DNA of 64,000 nt from Anastrepha obliqua. Lineage: Eukaryota; Arthropoda; Insecta; Diptera; Tephritidae. A program made the translations under genes and the position numbers. The stretch lies in the NCBI RefSeq assembly GCF_027943255.1, contig NC_072893.1, positions 4,712,001 to 4,776,000 of the forward strand. Reading direction: 5' to 3'. The notes below the pieces were generated by a model. It did not search any database and was not told the DNA's origin. It was given only the letters and a program-made list of their open reading frames with translations. The first letter of the stretch is position 1. The number at the start of each line of letters is the position of its first letter. This document shows positions 56,795 through 64,000 of the stretch, in pieces.

Positions 56795-57250
56795 AATTTA
56801 AATTAAAAAACTCCTTAATCTTCCTTCAAAAAAGGATAAACAAATATTTTTTCTATGTAACATTTTTATTTATATTTTTAAAATATTAAAAAATAAATTA
56901 AATTCAACCCCTAATTTAAAAAAAACAACCGACAAACAAATATTTTTAAATATTTAAATTATAAATAAATAAATTTTATTTAACATTTTTATTTTTAGTG
57001 TTTTATATAGAAAGCAAATTATAAAAAAAAATTAAAAATAAATTAAAACCAAACTCTTCTTTGAAGAAACCGCCAAAAAATATTATATAACATTTTTATT
57101 TATATATTTTTGTATAGAAATTAAGTTATTAAATTATTAAAATATTAAAAAAATTAAATAAATTAAATACAAACCCTAATCTTCTTCAACAAACCGACAA
57201 AAAAATATAAATTTTACTTAACATTTTTATTTTGCAATTTTTATAAAGAA
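56795..57250. repeat. A+T-rich tandem repeat (minisatellite), about four units
   Basis: The block TAACATTTTTATTT recurs at 56858, 56981, 57088 and 57219, i.e. at spacings of 123, 107 and 131 bases. Each block is preceded by a related series: a run of AAATTAAA, then CCTAATCTTCTTC-like sequence, then AACCGACAAA. Unit lengths differ by small indels, so the array is old. It is followed by ordinary sequence at 57250. Confidence 0.8.
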
Positions 57251-57825
57251 ATGCTCGCTGTGTATTGTTTTTATTATTAATTTAACATATTTAAAATTCA
57301 CATTCGTAACCTGTTTAATATTAAATATTTCCATAATTTACTAATAAAGCTGACTTACGGCAATTTTAACGTAAATATTTTCTGCTGAGTCTCAGTATTT
57401 TCCATTTAAAAAACCCGCCAGCTCGGCAAAGTATGAACAAAAAAAAAGATATTAAAAAATATTATTACAACATTAGAGTGCAAAACAACAAATAGCACTT
57501 CATGCAACTACAATGCAAATGGCACTCCACTCAAGCAGAAATTGCGACAATTTTCCCAGCGCCTCACTGATGAGAAAGGAAAACATTACAGCACACGCAC
57601 ACACCACACACAACACGCACACAAGCACTGCAATGTAGCTGTAAAGTTTTAAAATTGTTTCCGGACTCTATGGCTCCTGCAACCTACCCACATTTATTTT
57701 TGTTGCTGTAAACATATTCATAAATTTTTAAGTGGAGGCTGAGATACAGAGAGGTGGGGTCATCTAAAAAAGTGCAAAAGTGCGAAGTAGCAATAATTAC
57801 AGATACGCATGGCTAGCGGCAGCGC
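57251..57825. other. unannotated DNA with CA-rich stretch
   Basis: ACACGCACACACCACACACA at 57594-57613 is simple sequence. Nothing else is seen. Confidence 0.45.
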
Positions 57826-58073
57826 ATGTATTTGGGTGTTTGGCGGAAGGAAACGCGCGCAGTGACCATTAAAACAGCATCAGGTGCTTCAGGTGAATGG
57901 TACTGCTGGAAAATGTTCAAATATTGCAGTGGAGGTAGCAAAAAGAAAATTTGTTTCGCATTTTCTTCAACGCCGCGCGAAATATCCATACAGCATATCC
58001 AAGACAAATGGATAAGTAAAATAGCGCTCGGATGTGATTATGGAATTCGTTTTAATTATTCAGCTTATGGTAC
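57826..58073 (+). CDS. unidentified frame, low confidence
   Basis: An ATG-started frame of 83 codons includes MYLGVWRKETRAVTIKTASG and CWKMFKYCSGGSKKKICFAF. It is G+C-richer than its flanks and its last codons meet a donor-like GTACGTAAG at 58070. The ATG context is weak and no partner exon or family was found, so it may be chance. Confidence 0.25.
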
Positions 58074-58079
58074 GTAAGC

Positions 58080-58995
58080 TGACGTAAGCAGGAATTCCTT
58101 TTTAAAAATAAATAATAAATTGCACCATCTTCATTTAATTTTTAGCTTTATTGGGAGAGGCAATCATTGTTACTATTTATAGAATGCAGTTCCATGTACG
58201 TGCATGTCTCAGCTGGCCTAATGGTTCCTGGCTTTATCTCCGGTAGAACTGGAAAAATTCGCTTTAAAGGATTAACTCATTTAAAGATTATCTGCTCAAT
58301 TGTTCAAGGCAACCGACAAAAAGTGGATTCAAGTCACACCTAGTAATAAGATGCCATGCCTGCAAAGCACTAGCGGTCATTAGTGCTGAAATAAATCTAC
58401 CTACTTCAGTTTTTACCAAAGAACCGGTGTAAATAATTGGATGAGTGTGATTTTTTCATCTCATTCCTACACAAGAACTTTTACAACTTGCTTGGCATGC
58501 ACACAATTAGTTGGTCCATCACTCATCTCAGCCCTGATCGCAAAAAATTATTAAATTTTTTTTGTAAAGTCTTCAAATCTTTCAGAAATTATAATAATAC
58601 CTGAGCCGTTCCGCTATATTAAAGACTGATATGTCAATCCATCGCGTCTGATAAAAAGCGTTCCTTTGAAATGATTAAAACGAAATATTAAAAATATATT
58701 ATGTTAGTTCGTTCCACACAAATTAGTCAACTCGAAATCAAAAAATTACAACAACAATGTAATCTAATTATGAATCAATAAAATCTGAATGCAAATAACA
58801 CTTACTGTTTTGTAAAGTGCCAATCAGAGAATAGAGTAGTACGACAACCCGTGAGTTAACAGCATAGTTTTGGTTTTCTACTATTCCCGCAGCCGGGTTC
58901 CCGGTGACGTGGCAGCCAAAGTTACGCTCAAAATTTTGCTTCGGATGGCCAAGAATCATAATCTATTATATCATCCTTGAGTGGAATTATTCCAT
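58080..58995. other. unannotated DNA
   Basis: Nothing recognised. Confidence 0.45.
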
Positions 58996-59000
58996 TATGC

Positions 59001-59194
59001 GGCGGCCGCCGGAGCCGAGTGTAGGTTCGAGACTCTGAGCATGAAACACTAAAATGATAGAAAAAGTGTTTTCTAGTAGCGGTTACTCTTCGGTAGACAA
59101 TGGTAAACCTCCGAATGAATTTCTACCATGAAAAAGATAAAAATAAAAGATATATGCCGTTCAGACCCGGCTTGCTATGAAACTCGAAAATGTA
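59001..59194 (+). mobile_element. tRNA-derived SINE, copy H, 3'-truncated
   Basis: Head GGCGGCCGCCGGAGCCGAGT leads straight into TAGGTTCGAGACTCT, so about 35 bases between the A and B boxes are deleted. The body continues GTAGCGGTTACTCTTCGG, GGTAAACCTCCGAATGAATT, CCATGAAAAAG and GCCGTTCAGACCCGGCTTG. It ends where the retroelement at 59195 starts. Confidence 0.8.
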
Positions 59195-59800
59195 AGACTT
59201 TAGCGAAGGTTCAAAGAACAGCTTCTCTCCAAATAATATCGACATATCGCACAGTATCAGAAGCTGCAGCACTTGTTATAAGCGGATCGAGCCCTTCAAT
59301 AGAGCGCAAACAGCTTAGGGTCAAAAAAAAGAAAGAAGCCGTGCGTTTAGGAAAAAAGCATGAAATTAGAGGAAAACAATCCAGAAGTGGCAAGCCAGAT
59401 GACTTATTGAAACTACAGGAAGATGGACTAAAGTAGATAGAATAATCGGCGACATTTAACATTGGTGCAGTACACCTTTCGGAGAAGTAAACTTTTACAT
59501 CACACAGTTTCTCTTCGGCCACGTTTATTTTAGAAAATACCTTTTCAAGATTGACAAAGTGGATTCTAGCAAAGGTATATATGGTGACAGTTTATCAGAT
59601 GGACGTAAGCCATACATTTTTTGAAGGCAAAAGATGGGAAGAAGAACGCGAACGACTCCAAGCTGTAGTAGGAAATTTAGCGACCGAAAATATTGTACCA
59701 TATAATATAAAATATAATGATAGAAAAAGAAAATTGGAAGAAGCTAGTTTTCTATATAGAAGAAGCGCTATGCAGGAAGAAGCGTGACTTCAACATAGGT
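59195..59800 (+). mobile_element. R1-like non-LTR retrotransposon, thumb and C-terminal tail
   Basis: + frames: AKVQRTASLQIISTYRTVSE and AAALVISGSSPSIERKQLR (thumb), then KEAVRLGKKHE. Next, after frame changes, FGEVNFYITQFLFGHVYFRK at about 59478-59540, then DVSHTFFEGKRWEEERERLQ and AVVGNLATENIVPY (59600-59700). This is the end of ORF2 of a lineage distinct from the RNase-H-bearing ones elsewhere in the window. Frame breaks separate the pieces. Confidence 0.8.
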
Positions 59801-60325
59801 TTGACCTAGGCACTTACATACTGCAATAGGGGTCTCCACCTCGAAGTTATCCGAAAACGGTACCGTGGTGGATTTACGTACATGATAAGAAAAATGAAAG
59901 AAAGAAAAAGCAAACTTTCACGTATACTGCCACGATTTGATCAGAATACGGACCAATTTATCGTAAGATGAAACAAGATACAAAGGCAAAAATATTATCA
60001 AATTGATCAAAGCATTAATCTATCCGTGGTAAACTTTACATCCCATAAGAAATATGAGCTCTGTGTGTATTCGATGATCAGATGTAGAAGTGATTCCTTT
60101 TTTTTAATTAGGAAAGAAAACATCTACGACTTTATTTCAGGCAAACGCGAATCCTTCTACAAGCGGCTTTTGCAAGTTTTGGCAAGAGTTTGCTTCAGGA
60201 ATGTATTTATTTGTAGAAATTATATTCCTAATAGATTTGACTCTTACAGTAGTGACCGATGCAACTCAAAGGATTCTCTTAGTTTTTATTACTTGTATCA
60301 AAAAACATGGACATTTTGTTTACTT
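59801..60325. other. unannotated DNA
   Basis: Frames at 60026-60328 have no recognised domain; part of this may be the degraded front of the mariner at 60330. Confidence 0.4.
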
Positions 60326-60329
60326 TGAA

Positions 60330-60650
60330 AAGGCTCACAAGACTCATATTGTGAACACTTTTTTGGCCAAAAACTCGACAAATATCATTGAAAAACCACC
60401 GTATTCACCGGATTTCCTGCAACTTAAATTGACACTCCGTGGATACCGCTTTGAGTCGATAGAGGCTATTAAAGAGAATTCGCTGAAGGAGCTGAAGAAG
60501 ATCTCTTCAAACGCGTTTAAAGGCGCTTTGATGACTGGACTAATCATTGGCAAATGTGTATTGCTTCGAATGGAGCCTATTTTGAAGGCGACAAAATAAG
60601 TTTTGATAATTCAACAATTATTCTGCGTCGTATTGAACAATTCCCAGTAC
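60330..60650 (+). mobile_element. mariner transposase C-terminal fragment (Mos1-like type)
   Basis: The + frame 60201-60599 reads KTHIVNTFLAKNSTNIIEKP, PYSPDFLQ, LRGYRFESIEAIKENSLKEL (60345-60500). After a frame change come RRFDDWTNHWQMCIASNGAY and FEGDKI (60515-60600). This is the last third of a mariner transposase. The HHDNAP motif that should precede it reads VYFEKAHKT, so the catalytic residue is lost. Termini are not visible. Confidence 0.85.
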
Positions 60651-60654
60651 TTAT

Positions 60655-61285
60655 TTGACAGAATGTATAACAACGTTTCATATATATTGGTCTTAGCGAA
60701 TCACAGTCAAATTTAGTTGTTGAGGGTTGAACAGGGAAAAAATATAAGTCATGACAGGTCTAAGTGTGGCATTTAGCTGCCAACGGCTCAAAAAATTTTC
60801 TGATTTAGATATACTTAAATGAAAAATTTAATAGGCAAATTGGGAAACAATAATGAAACGAATAGTAATAGTAATTTAATTAGTAATAGCCTAAATTATT
60901 TGAACCTGATAAGGGGATAAAGGACTAGACATTAAGTAACAAGAGATGGAAGGGAAAAAGGAGTTAGCAAGCCTGCAGCGCGCTAAATATAGGACGAAAC
61001 GCAAAGACTATTGCAAGAACGCTGACGAAACAAAACACGCGGCAGATGGAGGCTAGGCTAAGAAAGGCGTCGCCACATGGTACAGGAGGAACTTTGTTGA
61101 AGTAAATTTGGGTACAATCCAAATGCTCTCGTCACACGGGTATTTCCAAAAATAATTGTTCAAAATAGGGAAATGCGAAGACCCTACATCCATACTCGTG
61201 TAAGGTGGTGCACCCAAAGATGAACAAACCTTTTCCCAATGCATGCATTGGGAACAAGAATGTGGAACATCAGAGAATGCCGCCA
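60655..61285. other. unannotated DNA
   Basis: Nothing recognised. A minus frame at 61053-61286 has no known domain. Confidence 0.45.
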
Positions 61286-61287
61286 TA

Positions 61288-61941
61288 TCTATATATATAA
61301 AAAGAAGTTACATTTCCTTGGTAATCTTATAACTCAAGAACCGCCGAACCGATTAACATAAAAATTTCAGAGTTCTTTTCTATCTTTGAGGAGGTGGTTT
61401 GTGTGAAGTTTGATTGAAATCGGTGCAGCCATTCCTGAGTTATGACATTTTATGTGAGTAATGGTTTCCTCTCATACGAAATGCCTGTATGGGAAAAACA
61501 ACAACAAATACACAGCCGCTTATAAGCGTTTCTGTTGTACTGTTGTGGTTGTAAGTGTATTATGTTAATATTAATTTTGGACGAAAATATAATAAAAACT
61601 AGAGCATTCAAGGAACTGGAAAAACATTTTTAACTTTATTTATTTTAGCATAATTTATTTAGCGTAAAAAATTGAAATGGAAATTAAAGAATCAAAGTTT
61701 AATTACAAGTTTTTATCGGCTCTTTCACCTTACCTGTATATAGGTGACCACCACAATCAAATTTTAAAAGTACAGAAAAGGCTATTGTGACATCTTTAGA
61801 AAGTATGTTGAAAAAAATCAACTAATTCAACTGTTTAAACATTTTACGAGTTCTATAAAGAAAACTTAATATGAAAAATTTCTTGCGATATAAAAAAAAA
61901 TTTTATGTATGGTGGTGCGAAGCCCACTGGGAAATGCTAGT
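61288..61941 (+). mobile_element. Helitron-like non-autonomous element
   Basis: It begins TCTATATATATAAAAAGAAG after an A, with ACTCAAGAACCGCCGAACCG and ATTGAAATCGGTGCAGCCAT shortly inside, a leader often seen in insect Helitrons. It ends GAAATGCTAGT, the CTRRT terminus, preceded by a possible small stem GTGG...CCAC within GTGGTGCGAAGCCCAC. There are no inverted terminal repeats or target duplication, as expected for rolling-circle elements. The base after the end is A, not the usual T, which lowers confidence. No Rep or helicase is encoded. Confidence 0.65.
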
Positions 61942-61944
61942 AAC

Positions 61945-63510
61945 CAATAAAAATTTAATCGACAAGATGCTAAGCAGCCAGGAAACGTGAAAAATCATCA
62001 GTGTATTCGCGGGATTTGTACTCCGCGTGAAAAAGCGAAACCTGGATCCTGCATCTATGCTTGATCTTATAATGGCAGATGGAACGCCACTCTGAAGTAA
62101 TGCGAAAGCGGTTCCAGGATGGGCAACGGTTCCAAACGAGGGGGAGTTTTTTAGTCTCCGGTCATATCATTGCTGCGACGGCAGCTTTGATGATGCATTA
62201 GGCATTTTAAACCTCTTTATCTGCAAAAATATACATACAAAATTAATAATAATATGGAATAATGGATAAAAAGCGGTCTTCATGCTACATTTTATTAAGA
62301 CCACCCTGTATTTAACACATATTTTTGTATAGTAACCCAAAAGTTCTACCACATAGGACACTATATAATAGACATTTGTAAATAAGATAAACCATCCATA
62401 CAGACCAACTAAAATGGAGTGATTCAATTTCTTTGTAATTAAAAGCCAAAACATTTTTAATGCTCGACCTTTTCTCGTTTTTAATGCAAAATAATTTTGA
62501 ACCTTCCTTCTTTAGTGCAGAAAACTAAGCTTTATAAAGTTCCTTCATCACTAGAATTCAGAAGTACAGAGACACAATAAAATGCCTTCGTTTTTACTGT
62601 TCGCTTCACTAGTCCTCTGTAGTCGGTACGTCACCTGCTTAAAAGGGGTATTAAATTATATTTATGACTACTAAAATATTTATTTAGGCTACAAAAATTC
62701 ATCCTAACAAGCAGCTGCATGCACCTTTTTCAACACTACAGCTTCCCAGGCTCACGGAGTAACAAATTTAAATCCGACCGCACTTTAGTCCCATTAAATA
62801 CTTGACTTTATTGTTGTATCTGTTACGAGTGCGAGTACGAGTGTTCCGTGTTGTATTTACAGGCGAGCAGTTTGCTTTTGTTTTCGTTGATGGAATGCTT
62901 TGTCACTGAGGCTGTTGTAAAATGATTGTTTTACCGTTATTTACAATCCGCCATTTCAACGGAAGTCAAATGTTTGTGAGAGCCGAAATTATTTTAGTGT
63001 CAAAACGGCATGAAAATTTAATCTGTAGTATGGCCTTGAGCGTATGTTTGTATGATTTGTGCGTGTTTATGCATGCGGGCGTGTGTGTATGTGTGCGTGA
63101 GCTGTGAAACAAAATTATCTTATTATAGCAATTAGGTTGCGCATACAGCACGTGTTGTCATTCCCACAGAATTTCATTAAAAAAAGTGGGAAAAACGTGT
63201 GAAAATATCCCAGTTAATTAACCAAACCAGTGACGGCGAGTGGATAATTAATGTGCAACACACTCTTCCACACACAATTTGATGAATATTTGTAGTATAC
63301 TTTTGTTTAGGAAATCATATTATTAAGGTTATACTTTGCTTACACTAAAGTAGCAGGAAAATTTGGAATAGTTGGGAAATGAAAAGATGTTGCTTCTTCC
63401 TTTACAAAATACTTTTATTCGAATTACGTTCAAATACTAAGTTGACAAGAGAGCCCCAAATGATTTACAGCATCTGCTAAATCGATAAGAGGAGGTGTGC
63501 GTTTCTTGCT
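61945..63510. other. unannotated region
   Basis: No gene or element is recognised. TG-rich simple stretches lie near 63055-63105. Confidence 0.45.
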
Positions 63511-63518
63511 TGGATTAA

Positions 63519-64000
63519 GGGGACAGAAACCTGTAAAATTTCGAAATTTTTTTTTCATAAAATGTTAATATATTCCTTTAAGAATATGTCAAAAAATTTT
63601 TAGAACGTAAATTTAAGTATTTCTTATATTATATATCGTCAACCGTGACGACTTTATTCTTTGCGTTCGAGCGCTGGTAGAGGTGTAGTTACGTTGTATT
63701 CAAACTTTAGACGCGTTTTTCTCAAAACTATATTTTTCGAATTGGCGTACACGATAACTCGAAAATTTTTTGACCGATCTCCCTGAAATTTTGCATACTT
63801 TTTTTTATGATGTTCTATGTGAGTTTGCAATTTCCAAATTTTTCGGAAAAATAATTTTTTCGAAGTCAAAATTGTAGGAAAATTCGCCCCTAAATTAATT
63901 TTTTTTTTGAAGCATTTTATTCCGCGAATTCTTTTTCCATTTTTGTTTAATTCATATTAAAATTATGACATTAATAAACAAAAAAATTTTTGGTTTCTTG
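63519..64000 (+). mobile_element. start of a second TTAA-type element, cut by the window edge
   Basis: TTAA at 63515-63518 is followed by GGGGACAGAAACCTGTAAAA, echoing the TTAA plus GGGGGAACACCACTGTGA start of the element at 1483. Internally, CTTTAGACGCGTTTTTCTCA (63703) matches CTTTAAATGCGTTTTTCTCA at 1632, and ACACGATAACTCG (63749) parallels CCACGATTACTCG (1678). It has no coding frame that I recognise. The right end is not in the window. Confidence 0.6.

Overview
The window reads as eukaryotic, A+T-rich nuclear DNA from a higher fly. A tephritid fruit fly is the best guess (inference). The main reason is a tRNA-headed SINE, present here in eight copies, whose sequence I recall as very common in tephritid genomes. 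The many mariner, R1/Jockey-like and RTE-like remnants and the insect-type mitochondrial insert fit this. There is no bacterial operon structure, and almost all long open frames are pieces of transposable elements.

Layout. 1-8 kb: a three-deep transposon nest (mariner, TTAA-flanked element, second mariner) and two non-LTR retrotransposon remnants. 8.09-8.89 kb: what looks like the last two coding exons and 3' end of a host gene on the + strand, with clean splice sites. 9.7-17.5 kb: SINEs, four non-LTR fragments and two deleted mariners. 19.5-21.7 kb: a decayed hAT element with a BED-finger transposase, then a SINE. 23.3-25.5 kb: a nuclear copy of mitochondrial DNA (ND1, tRNA-Leu, large rRNA) next to an RTE-like fragment. 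26.9-29.2 kb: an inverted-repeat MITE, a SINE touching its end, and a mariner. 31.6-40 kb: a SINE with target duplications, candidate coding exons, an R1-like element broken by a mariner and flanked by a degenerate TATGAC repeat, more non-LTR pieces and a second copy of that mariner. 41.4-50.3 kb: two 5'-truncated non-LTR insertions with clear target duplications, one long R1-like remnant, and a candidate promoter with the first exon of a host gene near 44.8 kb. 50.3-64 kb: an unclassified repeat-motif region, an RTE-like remnant, a pair of convergent open frames that match no element I know, an AT-rich minisatellite, SINE and retroelement junctions, a mariner end, a Helitron-like element and the start of a second TTAA-type element that runs off the window.

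How it works together: it mostly does not. This looks like intron or intergenic space between a few host genes, filled by successive insertions. The probable host parts are the exons at 8.1-8.6 kb, possibly 33.0-33.3 kb, the first exon at 44.8-45.05 kb, and possibly the convergent frames at 54.3-55.0 kb. No transposase or reverse transcriptase here looks complete. I found no convincing new molecular system. The least explained items are the convergent frames at 54-55 kb and the repeated-motif region at 50.3-51.6 kb.
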